Assembly: GCA_030616835.1 (NCBI GenBank)
Contig: JAUWWP010000035.1
Span: forward strand, 1-13,083
DNA from: Deltaproteobacteria bacterium
Lineage (GTDB): Bacteria; Desulfobacterota; G020345765
Length of the DNA stretch: 13,083 nucleotides
Direction of reading: 5' to 3'
Part shown: piece by piece, positions 1-5,793 of the stretch
Position numbering within the stretch: the stretch's first letter is position 1
Layout: each line of letters starts with the position of its first letter
Position numbers and translations under genes: made by a program
The notes under the pieces: model-generated
The model's input: only the letters and a program-made list of their open reading frames with translations
What the model was told of the DNA's origin: nothing
Database searches by the model: none

Positions 1-1339
1 CCTTAACCACGGAATTGTAAAAATCGAACTTAGCCACTCTTTTTAAGATCTGTCGCCAGGAATAGAATTTGGCCATAGCCTTAAAAGTCTCGAACTGAAG
101 CTCGAAGAAGGTCATCTTCTTCGGCTCATAGACAACATGATGGGCGTCATAGAGGCTCCAGTCCCGGGAGACCAATCTATCCGAGGAATCCAGATCGTAA
201 TAAAATTTTGAACCGGGCAAAGGGGTCAGGATCATGAATTGGATAGTATCTATATGGTACTTCGTGGCAAACTTAACCGTCTGCCGGATAGTATCTACCG
301 AGTCTTCATCAGAGCCAAAAACGAACATTCCATGGACCCGGATCCCCCTTCGCTTAAGCTGGATGAGGCCTTCCTTCATCTCCTCCAGGGTTTGTTTCTT
401 GTTATAGGCCCTGAGTGTGTCCGGGTTTATTGATTCCAGGCCGATATAGCAGTTATGACAATTAGCCTTCTTCATCAGGTCAAGAAGCTCACGGTCCCTG
501 CCGATATCGATGCAAACCTGGGCTGACCAAGGGGGACATAGATTCTCATCGATCATCGAACGAAGCAATTCCTTGGTTCTTCTTGGGCTCGCCGTAAAGT
601 TATCGTCATAGAAAAATATGTACTCGGGGTCGAGCAGCTGGCGTAGCTCTTCCATAACATTCTCTCTACTGCGAAAACGATATTTCCTGCCGAACATCTC
701 GGTGACTACACAGAAGTGGCAGTCGTTAGGGCAACCCCGGGAGGTCAATACCGGGGTGATCGCAGCACTGAACCTCGATGAGCTCTTATTCCTATTTTTA
801 TGGAAGCCCTGGATCAAAGAAAAATTGGGGAAGGGAATTGAATCGAGATCCTGGTAAAAAGGAGGCTTCTCATTGTGAAAGATCTCCCCTTCCTTAACAA
901 AGGATAGCCCTTTTACCTCTTCATAGCCTTCTCCCCTCTTAAGGGCACTAACGAATTCCAGTATGGTCTGTTCGGCCTCTCCTCGGAGGACGAAATCACA
1001 GTATTCCAGGGCCTCTTCCGTCAGATAACTCGTATGAGGCCCCCCCATAGCTACCGGAATCCCATATTTCTTGACCTGTTTGGCAACCTCATAGGCCCTT
1101 GGAGCCGTAGAGGTAATAGTAGAAATGCACACCAGGTCAGCGGAGAAAACCTCAGCAAAATCGAGCTCCTTAATATCCTCAATAAATACCTTCACTTCGT
1201 AGCCATTCTTCTGAAGAATAGTGCCCAGAATAATCGTACCCAGGCGGGGCAGCACGTGGTAGCGAGTGAAAATATGGTAGTCCGGTGAGGTGGGCTCAAT
1301 GAAGATGATCTTTTTAACTTCTCTCTCTTTTAATTCCAT
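1..1339 (-). CDS. Cobalamin-binding-type radical SAM protein (BchE-like architecture), 3' end beyond window
   Basis: Reading the minus strand from ATG at 1339 gives an uninterrupted frame of about 446 codons that leaves the window at base 1, so the C-terminus is missing. Residues about 9-140 look like a B12-binding Rossmann-type domain: a hydrophobic start (KKIIFIEPTSPDY), then RLGTIILGTILQKNGYEV and PVAMGGPHTSY. The radical SAM domain follows, with the [4Fe-4S] motif C203-P-N-D-C207-H-F-C210, a downstream FYDDNFTA strand and a GLESI motif near residue 300. Family members bind a 4Fe-4S cluster and SAM, often with cobalamin, and catalyse methylations, ring closures or similar radical chemistry. 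The classical DxHxxG cobalamin motif is not visible, as is common in BchE/HpnP-like members. The substrate cannot be inferred. A weak AAAGG Shine-Dalgarno lies 6 nt upstream of the start. The gene diverges from the response regulator at 1495. The family call is secure; the exact function is unknown. Confidence 0.9.
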   Translation of the reverse strand, partial: MELKEREVKKIIFIEPTSPDYHIFTRYHVLPRLGTIILGTILQKNGYEVKVFIEDIKELDFAEVFSADLVCISTITSTAPRAYEVAKQVKKYGIPVAMGGPHTSYLTEEALEYCDFVLRGEAEQTILEFVSALKRGEGYEEVKGLSFVKEGEIFHNEKPPFYQDLDSIPFPNFSLIQGFHKNRNKSSSRFSAAITPVLTSRGCPNDCHFCVVTEMFGRKYRFRSRENVMEELRQLLDPEYIFFYDDNFTASPRRTKELLRSMIDENLCPPWSAQVCIDIGRDRELLDLMKKANCHNCYIGLESINPDTLRAYNKKQTLEEMKEGLIQLKRRGIRVHGMFVFGSDEDSVDTIRQTVKFATKYHIDTIQFMILTPLPGSKFYYDLDSSDRLVSRDWSLYDAHHVVYEPKKMTFFELQFETFKAMAKFYSWRQILKRVAKFDFYNSVVK

Positions 1340-1377
1340 TATAAACCTTTACTTAGTTGAAAGTAATTTAGGCTATA

Positions 1378-1398
1378 ATTATAAAAGGTTTTTGTCAA
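1378..1398 (-). promoter_or_regulatory. Possible promoter elements for the cobalamin/radical SAM gene
   Basis: On the minus strand a perfect TTGACA lies at 1398-1393 and a perfect TATAAT at 1383-1378, but only 9 nt separate them, too close to be used together. TTGACA could pair with a weaker TATAGC 15 nt downstream, or TATAAT could work with a poor -35. The two consensus words in the short divergent spacer suggest a promoter, but its exact arrangement is unclear. Confidence 0.35.
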
Positions 1399-1428
1399 GA
1401 AGAAATCCATGGATTGCAGAAAAAACTC

Positions 1429-1456
1429 TTGAAATGTCTCTTTTTCATGTTAAAAT
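1429..1456 (+). promoter_or_regulatory. Putative sigma70-type promoter of the response regulator gene
   Basis: TTGAAA (1429-1434), a 16-nt spacer and TAAAAT (1451-1456) predict transcription from about 1463. The leader would be about 30 nt, including the Shine-Dalgarno GAGGGGG at 1484-1490, 4 nt before the ATG at 1495. It lies in the divergent spacer shared with the radical SAM gene. Confidence 0.55.
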
Positions 1457-1494
1457 GCCTTTCAGTAACAGTTGCCTATTTATGAGGGGGCTAA

Positions 1495-2229
1495 ATGGCT
1501 GCGGAAAAGGTCTTAATTGCAGTTAAGGAAAAACTAAGCTCCGCGGTCCTCCAAGAGTATTTCAAAAAGACCCATTTCCCCCTGGATCTAATCTCCGATG
1601 GACAGTCCCTAATAAAACTAATTGATAAAAAGAACTATCTCCTCGCCTTCATTGACATTAAGCTTCCGGGAGTCCCCCTTCAAGATCTTCTTGATACACT
1701 AAGGGAAGAAGGAAAAGCGGTACCGATAATCATTATTGCCCCCAAAAGTAAGTTAAGAAATGCCCTGGAGGCGGTGAGGTTAGGTGCCTTTGATTATCTA
1801 ATAAAGCCCATAGATCCGGAAATGATCAAGGTTGCGGTTGCTCGAGCCCTGCTCTTTGGAAATCTTAAACTTGAAAATGCACTGCTTCGTCAGGAACTCA
1901 AAACTCATTATGGGACAGAGCAATCGCTCTTTGCCCCGACCAGGGAGTATCCCCTTACCAAAGCTGACCTCAGCCTGAGCACTTCCCTAAAAGGTGGATC
2001 TCTGGAGAGGATTATCTACCTGAAGCTCGAGGACTTCATCGGGAAGCTCGGACCGGGAAAGATGAGTGGGCTCTATCCCCTGGTAATGGAGCGAGTCGAG
2101 AGACCACTGATCGAACTGGTACTGGAAAAAACCAAGGGGAATCAGATCAAAACCTCCGAGATGCTGGGAATCAACCGCAATACCCTTCGGAGAAAGATCC
2201 AGCAGTTGAAGATCCCCACAAAAAGATAA
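1495..2229 (+). CDS. Response-regulator-like protein: degenerate receiver domain plus NtrC/Fis-type HTH, no AAA+ domain
   Basis: This 244-residue protein has an N-terminal CheY-like receiver domain (about 5-120) and a C-terminal Fis-type helix-turn-helix (about 190-240). D54 (FIDIKLPG) matches the phospho-acceptor and K104 (YLIKPID) the conserved lysine. Two other active-site features are changed: the acidic pair that binds Mg2+ is replaced by V10-K11 in VLIAVKEK, and the Thr/Ser switch residue is A82 in IIIIAPKSK. The C-terminus (ERPLIELVLEKTKGNQ, then LGINRNTLRRKI) closely matches the DNA-binding end of NtrC and of Fis. The sigma54-activating AAA+ module normally between them is absent. It is therefore probably a DNA-binding regulator that does not activate sigma54 polymerase and may be phosphorylated poorly or not at all. 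No histidine kinase is adjacent. GAGGGGG upstream supports the ATG start. Domain assignment is secure; the regulated genes are unknown. Confidence 0.88.
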   Translation: MAAEKVLIAVKEKLSSAVLQEYFKKTHFPLDLISDGQSLIKLIDKKNYLLAFIDIKLPGVPLQDLLDTLREEGKAVPIIIIAPKSKLRNALEAVRLGAFDYLIKPIDPEMIKVAVARALLFGNLKLENALLRQELKTHYGTEQSLFAPTREYPLTKADLSLSTSLKGGSLERIIYLKLEDFIGKLGPGKMSGLYPLVMERVERPLIELVLEKTKGNQIKTSEMLGINRNTLRRKIQQLKIPTKR

Positions 2230-2245
2230 TGTCAAATGACAAAGC

Positions 2246-2346
2246 TCAAATGCCAAATAAAGCCCAAAGTTTGAATGACAAAATATTTGACATTAAGATT
2301 TTGATATTTGTCATTCATTTGATATTTGGGTTTTGACATTTGGATT
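2246..2346. repeat. AT-rich imperfect inverted repeat between convergent genes
   Basis: The left arm (about 2246-2290) and right arm (about 2298-2346) are imperfect reverse complements. Both contain the words AAATG(C/T)CAAA, CCCAAA and TGAATGACAAA in the same order once the right arm is reverse-complemented. The repeat fills the space between the convergent response regulator and acylphosphatase genes. It could form a long weak hairpin in RNA from either strand. No canonical GC stem with T-tract is present, so terminator function is only a possibility. Confidence 0.6.
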
Positions 2347-2361
2347 TTTCATATAGTAGTT

Positions 2362-2643
2362 TCAATAATACCTTATGGAAAAAGAGCTAAACTCGCCCTG
2401 ATATTGTTCGTGCTCTACCTTTACCTGGCTAACCTTAGCCCCGGGTGGACCCTTATGACACCAGTTGACCAGCTCTTTCACTGCGTTCTCTTCCCCCTCA
2501 CCCACCACTTCAACCCTCCCGTTAGGAAGATTGCGCACCCACCCGTTAACCCCTAATCGTCGTGCCTCATCCCGGGTATCAGACCTGAAGAAGACACCCT
2601 GGACAAACCCTTCAACATAAAGGTGAACCCTGATATTAGCCAT
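2362..2643 (-). CDS. acyP: Acylphosphatase
   Basis: This 93-residue protein has the normal acylphosphatase length and fold pattern. The first signature, V10-EGFVQGVFFR20, carries the catalytic Arg20 that binds the phosphate. The second, GWVRN38LPNGRVEVVGEG, carries the catalytic Asn38. Family members are small cytosolic enzymes that hydrolyse the carboxyl-phosphate bond of acylphosphates such as 1,3-bisphosphoglycerate, acetyl phosphate or carbamoyl phosphate. The Shine-Dalgarno GAGGAGGG just upstream of ATG 2643 fixes the start. It is the last gene of the minus-strand metabolic run, but 288 nt with two palindromic elements separate it from the hydrolase gene upstream, so it may have its own promoter. 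The physiological substrate cannot be read from the sequence. Confidence 0.93.
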   Translation of the reverse strand: MANIRVHLYVEGFVQGVFFRSDTRDEARRLGVNGWVRNLPNGRVEVVGEGEENAVKELVNWCHKGPPGAKVSQVKVEHEQYQGEFSSFSIRYY

Positions 2644-2681
2644 CTTCCCTCCTCAAGCTTCAACCTAAATAATGCGTAAAT

Positions 2682-2787
2682 GTAGGGGTTCAATTTTCAG
2701 CCTTCGCAGCCGCTACGGCGAAGTAGGCTATTGAACCCCGAGAGAAATTACCTAAGAGAAGGCGGGTCGGATAAATCCGACCCCTAC
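2682..2787. repeat. Palindromic intergenic element A (GTAGGGG-bounded, two hairpins)
   Basis: The element is bounded by GTAGGGG (2682-2688) and CCCCTAC (2781-2787). The first hairpin has a 10-bp outer stem, GGGGTTCAAT (2685-2694) with ATTGAACCCC (2730-2739), enclosing the core AGCCTTCGCAGCCG...CGGCGAAGTAGGCT (2700-2729). The second hairpin pairs GGGTCGGAT (2764-2772) with ATCCGACCC (2775-2783). Its first half recurs almost identically in element B. It resembles REP/BIME-type or MITE-like non-coding repeats and contains no convincing ORF. Confidence 0.8.
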
Positions 2788-2815
2788 GAAAATCCACCCA
2801 CCAATAATGTGAATT

Positions 2816-2903
2816 GTAGGGGTTCGATTTTCAGCCTTCGCAGCCGCTACGGCGAAGTAGGCCATCGAACCTGACGGGCTCCGATGAACATCGGAGCCCC
2901 TAC
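2816..2903. repeat. Palindromic intergenic element B (second copy of the same family)
   Basis: The element is bounded by GTAGGGG (2816-2822) and CCCCTAC (2897-2903). The first about 55 bases match element A with only a few changes. Outer stem GGTTCGAT (2821-2828) pairs with ATCGAACC (2864-2871). The second hairpin pairs GGGCTCCGAT (2876-2885) with ATCGGAGCCC (2890-2899), a 10-bp stem with a 4-nt loop and a sequence different from element A. It lies just downstream of the hydrolase gene ending at 2932. No T-tract follows the stem in the direction of that gene, so it is not a canonical intrinsic terminator. Confidence 0.8.
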
Positions 2904-2931
2904 ACTAAATAGTAATTCGTGGCTTAAAATA

Positions 2932-3465
2932 TTAAATCTGTTTTGGTTTCAGGACCTCTCTTATCTGCCTTAAGGCAAAACGGTGATCCTCTTCGGTCAG
3001 CCCGGCGACACAGCCCTCCGGGACCTCTACCTGAAAACCATTCATATAGGCATCGGCCGCGGTATAAAGAACGCAGATCTCAGTGCAGACCCCGGTTATT
3101 ATCAACTCGGTAACCTCCAGATCCCTTAGGGTCTTTCGAAGCTTGGTTCCAAAGAATCCGGAATAGGTGGTCTTCGGAATTACCCAGTCTCCCTCCTGAG
3201 GCCTCAGCTCTTTCACTACCTCTGCCCCTTCTGTACCCTTCACCGCATGGGGTGGCCAAACCCGAAATTCTGGATCCCCCCGGCGATGCTGGTCGCAGAG
3301 ATAGATAATTGGAATCCCTTTTCTCCGGGCCTCCTTTAGCTTCCTCTGGATATTCTTAACGATCTTCTCTCCTCCCGGGACCTTTAGCGGAGCCCCTTCC
3401 CGGATGAAGTCATTAAGCATATCAATGACTAACAGGGCTCTTTTCCTCTTGCCTTTCTCTGCCAT
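2932..3465 (-). CDS. Isochorismatase-fold cysteine hydrolase, probable nicotinamidase
   Basis: This 177-residue protein has the isochorismatase/nicotinamidase fold. The catalytic triad of the family is visible: D15 (ALLVIDMLNDF), K98 (IPKTTYSGFFGT) and nucleophile C131 (TGVCTEICV, where the preceding Val-Cys would form the usual cis peptide). Residues D58-Q-H60 and H73 (WPPHAVKGTEGAEVV) match metal ligands of nicotinamidases, while the remaining histidine ligand seems replaced in the D64-P-E66 stretch. Nicotinamidase converts nicotinamide to nicotinate and ammonia in the cytosol. The nearby nicotinate phosphoribosyltransferase would use that product, which supports the assignment. Shine-Dalgarno GGAGGG lies 7 nt before the ATG. 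The gap of 187 nt to amrS holds a palindromic repeat. Fold and catalytic residues are secure; the substrate is inferred from motif and context, and another amidase activity is possible. Confidence 0.85.
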   Translation of the reverse strand: MAEKGKRKRALLVIDMLNDFIREGAPLKVPGGEKIVKNIQRKLKEARRKGIPIIYLCDQHRRGDPEFRVWPPHAVKGTEGAEVVKELRPQEGDWVIPKTTYSGFFGTKLRKTLRDLEVTELIITGVCTEICVLYTAADAYMNGFQVEVPEGCVAGLTEEDHRFALRQIREVLKPKQI

Positions 3466-3577
3466 GGATATGCCCTCCTTTTTCCGGAGTGGACAGGCAA
3501 GCCACCTCTAGTGGATTGCAAATTGAAAATTGCAAAATGCAAATGATTGAATTGGGAATTGGGATTTGGTCATTCCA

Positions 3578-3605
3578 GTAGGGGCAATTCATGAATTGCC
3601 CCTAC
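3578..3605. repeat. Perfect 28-bp palindrome, short GTAGGGG element E
   Basis: GTAGGGGCAATTCA (3578-3591) is followed directly by its exact reverse complement, giving a 28-bp perfect palindrome centred between 3591 and 3592. The adjacent 3606-3628 (TGAAGGACTTTT...GAAACTCC) is similar to the bases after element D near 8063, so the repeat extends past the palindrome. Translation of such copies gives spurious GAIHELP-like peptides, which explains short unlikely ORFs here. It sits between amrS and the hydrolase gene. Confidence 0.85.
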
Positions 3606-3652
3606 CTGAAGGACTTTTAAGAAACTCCAGCTCCTTTTTCTCTGGAAGAAGC

Positions 3653-4636
3653 TCAATTGACAATCTTTACCTCCCCTCCACACTCTTGGCAGCGCCTCCC
3701 CTTGAGGCCGACAATCCTGGTAGAATACCCCTCTCGCTGAATCAGCAGGGCCTTGCACTTCGGACAATAGGTATTGCTACCCTCGGCACTCCAGAGATTA
3801 CCCAGGTAGACATAACTTAGCTTCTCCTTGGCCAGCTCATAGGCCTCCATTAGCTTGTCTACCGGGGTAGAAGGCTTGTTTAGCTTATAATGAGGGGAAT
3901 AGCGGGAGAAATGCAGGGGGATGTCCCGGTCCAGTGAAGCAATATAATCGATGAGCTCCCTGAGCTCCTCAGTTGAATCATTGGTATCGGTAATAAGGAG
4001 GTTGGTAAGCTCAATATGGCAGGCCTTATTAGACCTCTCGATATTCTTCAAAACCGGCTCCCGAAATCCTCCACAAAGCCTCTGGTAGAACTCATCCCGG
4101 ATTGATTTTAGATCAATGTTCATGGCATCGATGAAAGGGAGAAGCTCTTTTAGGGGCCTGGGGTTGATCAGCCCATTGGTGACCAGAACATTCTTCAGTC
4201 CTTCCTCCCTTGCTATTTTGGCTGTGTCCAGGACATACTCAAACCAGATGAGTGGTTCATTATAAGTATAAGCAATTCCTACCGAATTGTCCTCCCGGGC
4301 AAGCCTTACCGCCTGCTGTGGAGAAAGACTATCCATCGCTACTTTCCCTTCGACCAGATGATAGTTCTGACAGAACTGGCAGCTTAAATTACAGCCAATA
4401 GCTCCCAGAGAAAGGATTTGTCGGCCCGGATAGAAGTGATAAAGGGGCTTCTTCTCTATCGGATCCATCTGAACCGCCGCCACCTTTCCATAGCTTAAGG
4501 CATAAAGAACCCCTCCCTGGTTCTGGCGGACCAGACATTTCCCCTTTTCTCCGGAAGCGATCCGGCATCCCTGGGGGCAGAGAAGGCACTTTACCCCGTT
4601 ACCCTTCTCCTTCTGGTAATATTGAGCCTCTTTCAC
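3653..4636 (-). CDS. amrS: AmmeMemoRadiSam-type radical SAM enzyme
   Basis: This 327-residue protein matches the AmrS family along its full length. The N-terminal Cys cluster C17-x2-C20-x3-C24 and C34 sits in the typical KCLLCPQGCRI...GKCLVR context. YALSYGKVAAVQMDPIEKKP and YHFYPG precede the [4Fe-4S] motif C82-N-L-S-C86-Q-F-C89-QN. A C-terminal zinc-ribbon-like set, C291-x2-C294 and C316-x2-C319, ends the protein. Family members are SAM-dependent radical enzymes often encoded beside Memo and AMMECR1 proteins; neither is present here. The reaction is not confidently known to me. The start is GTG at 4636, chosen because the KEAQYY sequence after it matches the usual family N-terminus. No clear Shine-Dalgarno is visible. 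The gene begins 7 nt after the stop of the FBP aldolase/phosphatase gene, so translation is probably coupled. Confidence 0.92.
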   Translation of the reverse strand: MKEAQYYQKEKGNGVKCLLCPQGCRIASGEKGKCLVRQNQGGVLYALSYGKVAAVQMDPIEKKPLYHFYPGRQILSLGAIGCNLSCQFCQNYHLVEGKVAMDSLSPQQAVRLAREDNSVGIAYTYNEPLIWFEYVLDTAKIAREEGLKNVLVTNGLINPRPLKELLPFIDAMNIDLKSIRDEFYQRLCGGFREPVLKNIERSNKACHIELTNLLITDTNDSTEELRELIDYIASLDRDIPLHFSRYSPHYKLNKPSTPVDKLMEAYELAKEKLSYVYLGNLWSAEGSNTYCPKCKALLIQREGYSTRIVGLKGRRCQECGGEVKIVN

Positions 4637-4643
4637 TAGGAGA

Positions 4644-5750
4644 CTACTTCTTTTTCCTGACCTTAAACTTTTTATTGATCTTTTCCATCTTCACCACAAT
4701 CCCTCCATATTCCAGCTCAGAGTAAGGAAGCATTGCTGACCCGAAGAATCCCTGCTGGCGGAGCTCGGTGGCCTTGCGGGATACATTGTTCCTTACCCAG
4801 TCCCAGTAAGGCTGATCGAAGCCATCTGCCGGTTCGGTAAACCTCCCCTCATGGACACAGAAGGCCAGACAGCTTACTACCGGAGGGCCATCAAAAAAGG
4901 AGATGACGGAATTCTTCTTTACCGGCATTAAGGGTCCAACATGGCTTCCTCGCATAAAGCCGGCTACATAGTGGCCGATGGCGAAGGGCGAAAGTACCTC
5001 TCCGGTTGCCGGGAAGAGCCCCTGGACCCGAACCAGCATGGCCGGATCATCCTTACCGGTGTATTTCCCGGCAATATTGTGGAGTCGGGTTGTGCTCACT
5101 GCTGCTGCCTGCTCCCCGTTTTCCCGGGAGTGAATCGATTCAACCACAAACCTTTCGCAATCACGCAGTAGTGCAGCGATATCATAGATGTCCTCGGGGG
5201 CATTGAGCTCAACGACCCGATCGCCCCGGGTATACTCGACATCCATAATCGTGAATTTAAAGCCCCTAGCCATCTTCGGGCTCAGCATCAGACCGGAACA
5301 GTGCATCGGGTCAGCAAAGGCAAGATACAAGGGAAGGTTATAGGCTCCGGGATCGGTCTTGTCAGCACAGAAAACGAGAAATGGCTCATTCTCCCTCTCT
5401 TCAAACTCCATCTCTGCCACCCCCGGTCCCATCCCCTTTACATTCCCGGAAAAGGAATCTTTTAAAAGGTCCTGCCCTGCCCCGTAAAGTCCTTCCTCTT
5501 TGGCAACCTCGGTTCCTTTCTTAAAAGTCTCCCAGGCCAACTTGTGAACCTTTCTCGCCCCAACTCCCTCCTGGTGAGTGCAGAGAATGGCGACATCATC
5601 GCCGGTATGTCCAATATAATGGTCAATTAGCAATCCACTGCCTTCCTGAGTCACATATTCGTTGACCCGTTCAAGCAGCTTCTGGCTCGGCTTGATGTGC
5701 CCTCCAATGCTCCCCACATCTGCTTTGATCACACTTAAGGTAATCTTCAT
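4644..5750 (-). CDS. fbp: Fructose-1,6-bisphosphate aldolase/phosphatase (class V FBPase)
   Basis: This 368-residue protein is a full-length member of the bifunctional archaeal-type enzyme. It condenses dihydroxyacetone phosphate and glyceraldehyde 3-phosphate and then dephosphorylates the product to fructose 6-phosphate, making gluconeogenesis essentially one-way. The N-terminus MKITLSVIKADVGSIGGH contains metal and phosphate ligands D11 and H18; D51-D52 in GHTGDD are further Mg2+ ligands. Y230 and K233 in GKYTGKDDPA correspond to the aldolase tyrosine and Schiff-base lysine, and the C-terminal Y343/Y348 region (LPYSELEYGG) matches the mobile active-site tyrosine loop. The family is typical of archaea and some thermophilic or early-branching bacteria. 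Shine-Dalgarno GGAGGA lies 4 nt before the ATG. It follows pncB after 43 nt and precedes amrS by 7 nt, so it is probably in one transcript with both. The C-terminal lysine-rich tail is unremarkable. Confidence 0.95.
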   Translation of the reverse strand: MKITLSVIKADVGSIGGHIKPSQKLLERVNEYVTQEGSGLLIDHYIGHTGDDVAILCTHQEGVGARKVHKLAWETFKKGTEVAKEEGLYGAGQDLLKDSFSGNVKGMGPGVAEMEFEERENEPFLVFCADKTDPGAYNLPLYLAFADPMHCSGLMLSPKMARGFKFTIMDVEYTRGDRVVELNAPEDIYDIAALLRDCERFVVESIHSRENGEQAAAVSTTRLHNIAGKYTGKDDPAMLVRVQGLFPATGEVLSPFAIGHYVAGFMRGSHVGPLMPVKKNSVISFFDGPPVVSCLAFCVHEGRFTEPADGFDQPYWDWVRNNVSRKATELRQQGFFGSAMLPYSELEYGGIVVKMEKINKKFKVRKKK

Positions 5751-5793
5751 TTTGTCCTCCTTTTTTTATAACTTGGGTTTAACCCCGGGTTAT

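Noticed and set aside
2876..2899. Strong hairpin downstream of the hydrolase gene as an intrinsic terminator
   Set aside because: In the direction of the minus-strand gene the stem is not followed by a T-tract, and similar hairpins occur in the repeat family regardless of position.
2682..2903. Possible CRISPR array
   Set aside because: There are only two copies, the unit is a long two-hairpin element, there is no regular spacer, and no cas gene is present.
3566..3820. Short ORF containing GAIHELP sequence
   Set aside because: It starts in the palindromic repeat E and runs antisense into the amrS 3' end. The peptide is a translation of the repeat, not a gene.
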